From: Owenia fusiformis
Taxonomy: Eukaryota > Annelida > Polychaeta > Sabellida > Oweniidae
Assembly (NCBI GenBank): GCA_903813345.2
Contig: CAIIXF020000007.1
Span: forward strand, 32,103,564 to 32,167,563
DNA: 64,000 nucleotides
Reading direction: 5' to 3'
The first letter of the stretch is position 1; each line of letters begins with the position of its first letter. A program made the position numbers and the translations under genes. Shown here piece by piece: positions 22,982-33,968 of this stretch. The notes beneath the pieces were generated by a model, which was not told the DNA's origin, did no database searches, and was given only the letters and a program-made list of their open reading frames with translations.

Positions 22982-24099
22982 AGGCCATCAAATATGTTTG
23001 AATTTCTAGATTTTATCATTTCATAAATATTTTTTTAAATAGCTTGTTTATGGCGAAGTACCTTATTTCAGAAAAATATATAAACTCTGATTAATAGATT
23101 GAACAATTTTCAAATACAGGATTCAAGTTTTACATAACAAACTTTAATATTGCATTAAATACAGCTTATATCCCTACTATTCAAAATAAAGTGACACATT
23201 TGATATAAGAAGCATGTTTATGTTGATGCCCTTTATGGTTTTATGAAAATGGTGCTATTTATGCCTATTGAAATTCACATTTTCCTTAAATCCAGATTTC
23301 AGTTTGTTTTGACATAAAAGTATTTTGTGATGCAAGTCATGTATTCATGTTTATCACAAAATCTAATAGAAAAAAGATAAAGGTCAATGCGTTTTAAGAC
23401 TACAAATTATGAAAATATTCATGTTACTCCAGAGTCCTTCTGTTCATATTTTATCATGTTTCACATCAATTCATCCTTTTAGCATTGCATCAAGCCCCTA
23501 TTGCCCTTCCCATATTAGTTGCAGATTCCCAACTGGCTATGTTCTAAAAGAGAATTAAATGGCATTATTTTAATCTGAAATACCAGTTGACTATGCAGTC
23601 AATTAGTGTACCAAAGTCTTCAGTATTCTGTACTTAGCACTATTAGTCATTTTAAAGTCTTGAATAAAGCCCCTGTGACCCTTCAGGGGATCCAGAAACT
23701 TGAAAAAGGATCGGAGACAGGGAGCTAACAAAGATATGATAATTATCGGGTATAGAGCCAGGGTACTCAAAATATCTTCTCTATAATAAATCGTTTCAGT
23801 TAAATTGCTGTTACTAGTATACCACAATGTTATAAGACCATTTGTTGCAAAAATGTCTAGAAATTATATTAGTCTGTGATAGATCAACTATGAATATATT
23901 TTAATACAATATCATGATTTAATACAATATTGGCCTTATTAGGCTTTATTAACATATACGCTCAATATAATACACCAATGCTACTGGTAGGTTAGTTGCA
24001 TCTGATGTATGGTATCTTTTCATAGGTTATGTTACATTTATCGTAGCGATCATGATACAAACTTTTGCTAATTGTACTGTTCTAATAGAGTCAGTACGT
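22982..24099 (+). other. CACNB intron, nothing recognised
   Basis: AT-rich non-coding sequence, with no repeat boundaries or exon-like frames that I could support. Confidence 0.4.
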
Positions 24100-24740
24100 C
24101 TATTTCCAAACACCCCCATCAAAAAATGTAGTTAGCTTGGCTGTACTGCACATCTATGCTATGATTCTATATATATTATGTGTATTATCCACTGTAGAAC
24201 GCATTTGCAGAAAAAATTACGAAAAATTGTAAAAAATATCTGGGTTATTCCATTTTTACTACAAGGTATTTTAGGGGGGTAATTCCGAACAGGAGTTTTT
24301 TTGGGGGGTAAATCCGAACACTTGCATGGGGGTAATTCCAAACACTTAACTTAAACTTAATTGTTTTAATTATTAGATTGATGGTATATCATTATATGAT
24401 ACCGTTAACTTATGATACTGGATCCTGTCACCCCTGCATATCAAGAAACCCAAATTTAAATCATTTATTACTGACAACTATTTATTTAAACGCACAGAGT
24501 TTGTGGGGGTAATTCCAAACACTAGCATTGGGGTAATTCCGAACACCTAAATCATCATAATTGATTATTTTATTGTAAGATTGTTGGTATACATCATTAT
24601 ATTGTATCTTTCAGGCTATAAATATTATGTAGAGGTAGTAGAGGTACTATTATTCAATTCAATGATCTGCTTGCCATTATTTGGAACCCGTTCGTGTTTA
24701 CCCCCCTGTTTGGATTTGGACGTATTGACTCTACTATTCC
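24100..24740. repeat. Degenerate repeat cluster with GGGGTAATTCCGAACAC words
   Basis: The word GGGGTAATTCC(G/A)AACA occurs near 24276, 24304, 24329, 24504 and 24530, with inverse-sense relatives near 24108 and 24695. Two units are followed by the same roughly 85-bp segment (TAATT..TTATT..TAGATTG.TGGTAT..ATCATTATA; 24345-24420 and 24555-24612). This is a local duplication of about 210 bp. Confidence 0.6.
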
Positions 24741-25182
24741 ATAGTTTTTCCCATAATAATAATCAAACTGTTCTGAAAACATCATCAATATTAGGAAGTT
24801 ATTATAGTATGATTTGCCCTTTCTTCAGCAGAAAAGTAGAGCCAGGATAGGTCTGGTTAATATATATGTAACCTAAAATATTAGTCATTATATATAGTAA
24901 TAAGGCCTCTGGTAATTATAGACCAGCACTTCTTATATGTTAAGGTAGGTGTAGTGAGGTGGCATTTGCACCTGTCCAAACCTATATGCATATAAGCTAG
25001 TAGACTCACTGTATTTTGCTTGTTCTACCTTAATGTGTATATAAAAACAGAAAACAAGAAATTAACTTTCGTAACCAAACAAAATGTTTAGAACTATTAC
25101 GATAGCATGTATTACTCTTTTGGAGCGTGAACAATTTAACACATCAAATGCTTGCAGCAGCTTCAGAAATAGTACCTTGTAT

Positions 25183-25479
25183 GCAGAGTTTAGTTATAAA
25201 CTACCCTCTGTCTAATATAGACATTACAGTTTAGCAGCCCCGCCCTCACAACCTATGGCCGTGGCAGCACAGGACCTAGATCATTTTAAACCTATTACGC
25301 TGATATTTCTCAACCAATCAGTGAGCTGAAAGGAACATGCTAAATGTGTATTCATTAACTATGCGATAACGTCAGGGGAAATCGTCTGTATTTTCGATGA
25401 CAAACTCTGAATGGCTCGGTGAGTTCAGAGATTTATTGTAAACTGAAAGAGTGAAGACGAAGCTCTCTTTTAGAAGTGG
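25183..25479 (-). repeat. Dispersed repeat family P1, copy 1
   Basis: About 300 bp that is the diverged reverse complement of 39404-39733. Shared landmarks are AAGAGTGAAGACGAAGCTCT near the right end, GGCTCGGTGAGTTCA, and ACAGTTTAGCAGCCCCGCCC near the left end. It is GC-richer than its surroundings and has no coding frame. It is a SINE or MITE of unknown type. Confidence 0.75.
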
Positions 25480-26506
25480 AAGTAAAACAAATGCAAAGGG
25501 TACAGAAATAGTTGAACTAACTGGAAAAATCTTTTCTCATCAAGGGAGGCAACTATTGCTTTATTTGTATGTATAAGTGAGTGTTACATATATGTGCTAT
25601 ATATATGGGCTATTAGGCCAAGATAAATAAGTATGTTAAGCATAAACCCTTGCATCTATTTTGGTAAGGGCCATGCAACATGTATGGCAAATTAACAATG
25701 ATTTTAGCATTTATCAAGAAATTGATAAAAAATACAATTTTGATATAGTCATCCAAGTTCTAACATATAAGATATAAGATAAGAAGGTTACCATGATTGA
25801 AAAAGTGCTAGATCTTACCATGAAGGTCAGTCTGTGAAGAAACTACATGCTGACCACTGCTAATTACCATGGTTACCATAAGAGATAGCATCAAAAGGTG
25901 AATTCCATTCATTTTTTCTAGTTCAGTCCCACCCCATCCCTCTAAATAGTTAAACCAAAATATATAAAGGAGATGGCCATCAAGAGACCAACATCTGGAT
26001 TAGATGTTCAAATTCAATAAATTCAAGCAGAGACCTGCTGCCATCTGGCTTATCAAGTTAGACTTTCTCAGGTTGTTATAAACAAGATTTTCAGCAATAC
26101 TAGATTCCCTGTTTCACTAATTTGTAATCAAATAAATCAATTAAAATCTATCCACGATTCATGGGAACAAAGATCTGAAACAAATGATAGTTATACCTGG
26201 AGAAAACATTATACATTGCAATATTATTACATCTTAAGCAGCATCATAAGAAACGAGGTGCAAGGGTTAGTCACATTGTACTGCAGAATGGTATTTGATA
26301 TCGCTTTATTTATGATAATCAACGGCTTCTGACATTTAATAATGTCTCCTGAGGTTGATTTACAATCTATTGTGATAGCAATCAAGCCTGCTACTGTTTT
26401 ATGGAATTTATTATTTTTCGTTGAAATTGCATTATTTTTATTCCCTGAATTGGCATACATGTTGGTTGGCTTCTTAGAATGATAACAAGGTTGGTGTGCT
26501 ATTGTG
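25480..26506 (+). other. CACNB intron, nothing recognised
   Basis: AT-rich sequence without supported features. The 77-codon minus-strand frame at 26227-26460 has no protein-like features or splice context. Confidence 0.4.
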
Positions 26507-27400
26507 CTCCTTCATGATATTAATCTACTTTTGAGTTAATGGGCTTCTTCATGATGGTACATCTACTTTTGTGTTAATGAGCTTCTTCATGATATTACAC
26601 CTACTATTATGTTAATGGCCTTCTTCATGATATAACTTATACTATTGCATTGATGGCCTTCTTCATGATATTATACCTACTATTATGTTAATGGCCTTCT
26701 TCATGATATAACTTATACTATTGCGTTGATGGTCTTCTTCATGATATTACATATACTATTGTGTTAATGGCCTTCTTCATGATATTACATATACTATTGT
26801 GTTAATGGCCTTCTTCATGATATTACACCTACTATTATGTTAATGGCCTTCTTCATGATATAACTTATACTTTTGCATTGATGGCCTTCTTCATGATATT
26901 ATACCTACTATTATGTTAATGGCCTTCTTCATGATATAACTTATACTATTGCGTTGATGGCCTTCTTCATGATATTACATATACTATTGTGTTAATGGCT
27001 TTCTTCATGATATTACATATACTATTGTGTTAATGGGCTTCTTCATGATATTATACCTACTATTATGTTAATGGCCTTCTTCATGATATAACTTATACTA
27101 TTGCATTGATGGCCTTCTTCATGATATTACATATACTATTGTGTTAATGGCCTTCTTCATGATATTATACCTACTATTGTGTTAATGGGCTTCTTCATGA
27201 TATTACATATACTATTGTGTTAATGGGCTTCTTCATGATATTATACCTACTATTGTGTTAATGGGCTTCTTCATGATATTACATATACTTTTGTGTTAAT
27301 AGGCTTCTTCATAATATTACATTTACTTTTGTCTTGATGGGTTTCCTCATGATATTGCATCTACTATTGTCTTAATGAACTTGTTCATGGGCTTCTTCAT
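26507..27400. repeat. 38-bp minisatellite with higher-order organisation
   Basis: About 23 tandem units of 38 bp, each with GGCCTTCTTCATGATATTAC or a variant. Three subtypes differ after CATGATAT: TACACCTACTATTATG, AACTTATACTATTGC, and TACATATACTATTGTG. Units starting at 26583 and 26811 repeat the same six-unit subtype order exactly 228 bp apart. The array decays beyond 27320 and trails to about 27500. The 99-codon frame that follows is repeat-derived. Confidence 0.9.
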
Positions 27401-27499
27401 GGTATTACACCTACTGTTATGCTTATTCATGATATTACAATATATACTTTTGTTCTCCCTCATGATATTACATATATCATTATGCTTCTTCATGATGTG

Positions 27500-28082
27500 G
27501 CAGCTATATATAAAAATGATATGCCATGATACAGCACATGTATATATCCTTCATATGCCATGGCATAACATGTATTCCATTAGAAATAAATTGCTTATAG
27601 CATTAATGCCAGCACTTATCTTTGAGATCATAGCATATCTTGGAAACTGGAGATATGTGAACATAATAGAGTAGTGTATGTAAAATAACTTGGTCAACAG
27701 CCTGCCAATGTATATTGATCCAAGATTCTTTAACCTTGCACTTTATTACCCTGATTACTAAGTGACTGGCCACATGGCCCTCTGACTGTTGCAGAGGATC
27801 TTGCAGGTTTGATGGTCATACAATCTTAATGATTCTCGAACATAGTTTTCAGAGCATTTTTTAGACTTATAATGTAAAACTAAAAGTGGCTCCTTTTAGG
27901 TAGATATAAACATTAACGGTATATATAGTTGGACAAGAATTTAAAGAGTCAAGGTGGGGTTCAGCTCTTGAGCAGGGTAAATTGTTATCTATGGCCCAGG
28001 AGAGTAATTTTTTATATTGGGGAGGTGTATATCTTCAACATTTATAGGTAGCTATTATGTTGGTTCAACATAGATTTTAAAC
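27500..28082 (+). other. CACNB intron, nothing recognised
   Basis: Non-coding AT-rich sequence between two minisatellites. Confidence 0.4.
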
Positions 28083-28462
28083 TGAGGCTAATTTGAATAA
28101 GAGAGGTCAATTTGAATACTTGAGGCTAATTTGAATAGTAAAGGCTAATTTGAAAAGGAGAGGTTAATTTGAATAGTTGAGGCTAATTTGGATAGTTGAG
28201 GTTATTTGAATAGTTGAGGCTAATTTGAATAGTTGAGGTTAATTTGAATAGTTGAGGCTAACTTGAAAAGGAGAGGTTAATTTGAATAGTCGAGGCTAAT
28301 TTAAAAAGGAGAGGTTAATTTGAATAGTAGAGGCTAATTTGAAAAGGAGAGGTTAATTTGAATAGTTGAGGCTAATTTGAATAGGAGAGGTTTATTTGAA
28401 TTGCTGAGGTTATTTGGATAGGAGAGGTTTATTTGAATTGCTGAGGTTATTTAATTAGGTGA
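28083..28462. repeat. 18-20-bp minisatellite
   Basis: About 20 tandem units on the theme GAGGCTAATTTGAATAGTT, with a second type GAGAGGTTAATTTGAA(A/T)AG. The two types partly alternate. It ends in TTATTTGAATTGCTGAGG variants. Confidence 0.85.
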
Positions 28463-28623
28463 GGCAAAGTTAAGATGAATGAGATTTGATATGACTATAG
28501 GACAACTACTTTTACTACTTTTACACAGAATGATAGTTAAAAAGGAATCTGATTTTTTTCCGTAAAATTTTTGTGAAGCAGTTACCTCTCCTGCTTTATG
28601 CTTTGTTATGCTCATGCATATAC

Positions 28624-28893
28624 TGTAGCGTAGCCAGGATGAGGCAGACGAGGTGCTTGCCTCGTCACTCTTTTATTATCCTATGAGAAATATTCCTCTA
28701 TCAAAGAAGTTGTAAATTAATTAAAAAACTTTCATGGATTTTTGAAGCTATATGATTGAAATGTTTCTCACAAGACTATTTGGAGTCATATGTAAGCAGC
28801 GCAGCCAGGATGGGGCAGATGAGGCATTGCTTTTGAACAGATTTGCAAATATTTTTCACTTTGTCGCTTTTTCTTCCTGGCTATGTCACTGAT
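28624..28893. mobile_element. hAT-like MITE, GTAGCCAGGA family, partly duplicated
   Basis: The left end is ACTGTAGCGTAGCCAGGATG and the right end is CTTCCTGGCTATGTCACTG. A second left-end-like copy (GCAGCGCAGCCAGGATGGGG) starts at 28797. The same family recurs at 54798-54905. No coding capacity. The termini resemble hAT (CAGTGGCGTAGCCAGG). Confidence 0.6.
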
Positions 28894-31053
28894 TTATATA
28901 CTTTAATGTAGTCTCACAGGAAGCCTCTGTCTCTTTCCATTATATATTTCCATACCTACACATGGTGTATATATTACTTAGAAGGGTTAGACTATGCAGG
29001 GACTATTATACAGAATAGATCAGGTTGATTCTAGGTTAAGATGTTTTCCATGTTAGAATATAGAACGCTCCTGACTTCATATTAACAGTGTGTAATATTT
29101 GTTCTCGGAATTGCTTTTGATGTCATATTTTTTCTCGGAATTGCTTTTGATGTAGTTTGAATTAAAGTGCATTGATTCTACGGTATTGGATTCTGAATAC
29201 AGCCGTATTCATTCATTATGAATATCAACAGATGTAATGTGGGGACTTAGAATTGTTCTAAATGATGTTAGTACAGGGATAGAAAAATAGATGGTGTGCT
29301 AGAGAAAGATAACATGTATTTTCCATCAAGTCATGCAGTAGTGTTTGATAATCCATTTGCATATATCATGTCTGCCTGATAGATCAATAGGTGCATAGGT
29401 TTAACATGAACAACAATTGAAATTCAAGGTCTATCACCTAGCCAGGTCACATAGATAATATCAAATGACATTATATTGCATACTTAAAGTAAAATTAATT
29501 TTCAAACAGCTGATCAACATTTTTCTATTATATTTAATGAATACATGTACAGTAAAACCTGTTTTCATGAACAGCTTTCTTGTCATTTCAGCTAGCTCTA
29601 AATCAAGATAATTCCTCTTGTTAAAATTATATTAATTTGATATTTACCAGTTTTGTTTAGTTAAGATAAGTATATATTTTCATAATGCACATGTTTACTT
29701 ACACATGCATAGAACATATGGTATGTGCTTTATATACTGACTGCTTTAGATTATATTAAAATGTGTTTAATCCCATTAATGCCACACAAGTTAATGGGAT
29801 ATAATTAATTGGGACTGAGAAAAAGAGTTCACGTTGAGGGGTATTTGAATAAGAAAGGTATTCAGTTAGATAGGTTTTACTGTACTTATATTATATTGAG
29901 ATGTACCTATAACATTTGCATATTTCATGTGGTCAATAATTCATCAGAGATCATGTGTGAAATGTTATTATTATAGGCTAACAGATTGGTTTTTACATAG
30001 CTTGGTCAGACTGATGATAAATGTGCTGCTGACGCTTATGGTATATTGCTTGATGCTTGCATAAAGCCAAGTCCTTGCCAAATTAATCTCAATTGTGCGC
30101 AGCTATGGGATAGGCTTCAAAAGTGACAACTTGTCTAATTCAAAATTATTCTAGTTTCACCATTGACCTTGCACTCCAAAAAATGAAATTTGACAAAGTT
30201 AATATTTTTTTCAGAAAAATATGAAAGTTTGTGTTTCGTTTTCTGTGTTTAGGATTTTCTCATATATAGGAGTTTACCCTGAAGCCTAGAACTATTAATA
30301 ATTCTCAGTTACTCTGATTAAGATGAGATCTGACCATAAAATAAGCCATTTATGGCTTTTCATGGGATTTAAATATGATAAAAACCATTTGCTACCTATA
30401 AAGGTATACAATTCTGTGACATCATTTTTAATTTAGTAGTTTAATATTGAACGTAACCAGATACAGTTAAGGTTAGATTAGAGGGTTACCCTTTTTTCAG
30501 AGTATGGATGTAGACCAAACAATTAAGATTTCTGGTAGTTTGTATAAATTGCTTTTTTACTCATCATTGTATTTTACCTCGCCAGTACAAACGATATAAG
30601 AAATTTGTTAGATCAAAATCTCAAACTTTTATCTGCACCTCATGCCTTGAGATTAATGAATGCTTTTTAATGAATTTGAAAGTAAATTATGAAAGGCCTT
30701 TAGATTTGATTTATTTTTGACATCAAGCATTATATGTATAAAAATGTCTAGCTACCATAAAAACAGTTGGACATTCAATCTTCTACTTTTTACTTTAAAA
30801 AATCCTTTTTCCATTTTAAATCTTTTCAAAGTTTGTTTTTTATATATTCAAGCATGCAAATTATACAGAACTATTTGATATCAAAAGGATTTTTAAAATT
30901 GTATATTTCTTTTAACAGTGTATATTGTGAAGCGGAATGCAAAGTAACTTCAGTATATATTAGCTCCTTAATATAACACCTGCTTTTAAAGATTTTATAT
31001 AAATCTTAAGTGATAAGATCATCAAAGAATAGGATAAAGAGTTAAATGTTAAG
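28894..31053 (+). other. CACNB intron upstream of the 31 kb exon
   Basis: Contains the 336-bp TIR element at 29549-29884. The rest is AT-rich non-coding sequence, and a promoter for the exon at 31054 would be expected here but has no recognisable core motif. Confidence 0.4.
29549..29884. mobile_element. TACAGTAAAACCTG-ended MITE, copy 1
   Basis: TACAGTAAAACCTG at the left end and its inverse (AGGTTTTACTGTA) at the right end, 336 bp apart, with non-coding AT-rich DNA between. Related ends occur at 36109-36281 and 63513-63663. Confidence 0.65.
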
Positions 31054-31374
31054 ATGAAGAATCTAGTAGAAGGGCTGAAGAAGAAAGGTAATCATAAAGA
31101 GCAGACTGTTGGAACGAGGATCATTGAATTCCAGTATGATGACGACTCCCATCACGATCATAGTAGCCCTAGCATGAAATTAGAAAGACAGAAAAATGTT
31201 ACGGTGGAGTTTGGGGTTAAAGAAGAGAATACACCTTTGGGGAACGAGGGCAGTCTTGATTTGGATACTGTTAAACAAATTCATAAGGCCAGAGAGATGT
31301 TAACTTCAACAAGCAGTGACGCAACATTTGAACATTATATCCCGCGTGTCTCCAGTTTGGTTATAAGTAGACAA
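31054..31374 (+). CDS. CACNB: Probable alternative first exon of CACNB (107 codons)
   Basis: The ATG at 31054 is preceded by an in-frame TAG at 31030, so the frame starts here. It is open for 107 codons and ends AGACAA^GTGAGT in phase 0. The peptide opens MKNLVEGLKKKGNHKEQTVG, has a His/Asp-rich patch (YDDDSHHDHSS) and ends PRVSSLVISRQ. The ending echoes the SIIRQ ending of the exon at 15626 and the SFVRQ ending of vertebrate beta subunits at the same splice junction. The strong coding character is clear. Assignment to CACNB is inferred from position, strand, phase and the shared RQ ending. It could instead be the first exon of a separate nested gene. Confidence 0.65.
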
Positions 31375-32529
31375 GTGAGTGGTAGTATAGTTATTATGTC
31401 ACAACCAAGAAGTGCTTGCATATTGAGAATCCATTGCCTGTAACCAGTTGTTACACTTTTGTAACCATTTGCAATAACTTTCCAGGCTGTGACATGTTGT
31501 CATGTTAAGATTTTGTAATTTGTATCATTATGTGATATCATCTCCTAAAGTAAACACTCCCACCTTATTTTGGATGCCTATTAATTCTCATTTTGCGAGC
31601 ATCTTTTGTTATAAAGGCAAATTTTGTTACTATATCATTGAAATCTTCAATATACAACTTATTTTAGATATTATCATGGATTTATAGTTTTCCAGCAGTT
31701 CAGATATGATTATAATTATGTCAGATAATATAGTGTTCAGTTATCATTTCAAGTCTGGTATTAACTCCATCTGGACTAATTCAGGCAGATGAGTCCCAAA
31801 TAAACAAACACTATCTTCTTATCATTTCCGGTTTGGATTAATTTTTCAAAGTATATTGCAGTGCAACTGCTAGATTCTCTTACCCAGGTGAATTTTGCCA
31901 ATATGCTTGCATTGGTACCAAAATGCAGGTAAATATATTGAAAATGTATTGAGCTGGCAGGTTAATCATTAAGTATTATGCTTCAATCCTAACTTGAATA
32001 CATGCTCTACTTCCATCAAGATTAGTCTAGTTATTTTTTGTTTGATCGACCTTCTTCAATTTTACTTTCTCCAATTTAAGAAAAGAATACAAGTAGAATA
32101 AGCCTCAATCTTAATTGACAAGTTCCGTAATTATCATTTTCTTATGAATTCATTTGAAAGAAAGTTATAGGTAATAAGGTACATTTTGTAATGTTTATTT
32201 AGATCAGTATTATTTAGATTAAAATCTATAAATTGATAATTATGAGAAAATTGATAAGAATGAGAAGATGTTTAGTATGGTAGTCACGGTAACGGTACTT
32301 CTGCAGGGATATAAGAGAAGGAATACCTCTGAAGCCTCCACTCCGAAACAACATAGAAAGTGCCAAAAATAACCTCAAGATCTAGAGTCAGCTAAAGTAT
32401 ATAGCAGGTTTGCTATTGCTAACTTTCTACAGTGCAATCTTCAACATATGTAATTTTAACAAGCACCACGGTATCTGAATTTGCTTCATTGGTAGCCATT
32501 TTGGCTACACGGGCCACTGGATAGGCAGA
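31375..32529 (+). other. Intronic interval between two candidate first exons
   Basis: AT-rich DNA. An acceptor-like TTTCTACAG at 32424-32432 lies before the next exon but would give a frame with a stop, so I take the next exon as ATG-initiated. Confidence 0.4.
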
Positions 32530-32652
32530 ATGTTCGCGGACATTGTCGCACAGAAGGTCGGCTCTAGTCAAACACTTCTGAAGCCTGTGGATAAGAAACC
32601 ATTGTTGTCTATAGGGGCTAAGAAATCTGGCCACAAATATTCTGCAAGCACT
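32530..32652 (+). CDS. CACNB: Possible alternative first exon of CACNB (41 codons)
   Basis: The ATG at 32530 gives 41 codons ending AGCACT^GTAAGT in phase 0. The peptide opens MFADIVAQKVGSSQTLLKPV and ends SGHKYSAST. The exon sits in a small CpG-containing patch (CACGGGCC, TTCGCGGAC, TTGTCGCAC) that stands out from the AT-rich intron, as expected for an alternative promoter. The frame is open upstream to 32479 but has no earlier ATG. It is shorter and less certain than the 31 kb and 40 kb exons, and a minus-strand frame over the same bases is a shadow. Confidence 0.45.
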
Positions 32653-33803
32653 GTAAGTAAAAAATACAGGGATGGTTTGAGGGTGTTTAAGGCATTTTCT
32701 TTAAATTTTGTTTTTATAGACTTTCATGTCACCTATGTTAAGTATGTACATTATTAGGAAATGTCATAAGTCACTAACATTTGATAATTCAGGAAAAGAA
32801 ATAACTTTCAACCATTTAAAAAAGAAAAAGTTAGAGAATAATTATTACATCAAGGATTTCTTCAGTAGTTGTAAAGCATGCTTGAAGGGAACACTTTGTC
32901 ATTCACATATAGAAGTGTTCAATATCTGAAGCTTCTTATGATATGGGAAGTATGGTACTAGAAACATCAAATAATGATAGGGCAGGAAAGAGTTGTCATA
33001 ATTTGAAGTGTTTATTTTTAGAGGTTTTATTTTATATTATGTACTGTACATGTACTTTTTAAAGATATTTTGAAATAATATAGCCTTCATGTTTATTTGG
33101 TTTGGAATGTAAGAAATGGTTCCATTGAATCTGCAATGTCACTTTCCCTAGAAACCATGTTAGCAACCATGAATTTGAATTTAGGAAAAGGGTTTTATTT
33201 AGGTATTTGTTCTTTGTTATTATTTAATTATTGCCACCCCTTATAAGCCACCCCTATAATAGACACTAGATGTTAATATGATCTTCTTGATGGTATGTGT
33301 TTTTGTTTTTAATAACAGATTATGTTTCATTTTGATAACAAATATTTTGCAATCTATTTGTTATGTATTTCTCTAGCACTAGAATGAAGACCAGATAAGT
33401 CTGGAATTAACTAATGCCTGCTAGATATCTTAAATAACCCCTGGCAAATAATATTATCTGGAAAATATTTTTATTAATTAATCTGTCTATTTTACATTTA
33501 GTTCCTTTGATATGAAAAAGCAGAAGAGATAGATATCAACAAAACCCTATAAACAATATAATCCATACAGTACACGAGTACAGTTATATAATATTCTTCA
33601 AGATTCATATTGTATATTTGAACATGACTGTATTCGCGCCTTCTATAAACTGTGAACAAAGTCAACATTTCACCTGGGGCATATTCGCAACCAATACCCC
33701 TGGTAATACGAGTAATATGTGACGTCATAATGGGAGACCGTAGTAATGGCGGACCATAAAGAATATTCGTAACATTTTGGTGAGTTTTCATGTTCGAATC
33801 GTA

Positions 33804-33968
33804 ATATAGACCTCAGAGCAGGTGTAATATCGTCGAATACACCCCTTAGGGCTAGGCACAAAAGCTTTCAAACCCCTCACTCCCTTCGGTCGTTCGGGGG
33901 AACAGAAAACGTTTGTGCCTAGTCCTGCGGGGTGTATTCGACGATATTACCCCAGCTCTTCTGTCTAT
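33804..33968. repeat. Foldback element, arms about 65 bp
   Basis: GTAATATCGTCGAATACACC (33823 on) and its inverse (GGTGTATTCGACGATATTAC, ending near 33952) are exact. The homology continues inward through GGGCTAGGCACAAA/TTTGTGCCTAGTCC and outward to TATAGAC/GTCTATA. The loop contains CTCCCTTCGGTCGTTCGGGG. There is no coding frame. Confidence 0.85.

Noticed and set aside
27375-27674. 99-codon hydrophobic frame resembling a membrane protein
   Set aside because: Derived from the end of the 38-bp minisatellite. Hydrophobicity comes from TTCTTCATG repeats.
31775-31810. A CAGGCAGATGAGTCCC stretch considered as the missing GSADS-type exon
   Set aside because: It has an acceptor-like CAG but the frame does not encode the SADS..SDLSLDE pattern and closes quickly.
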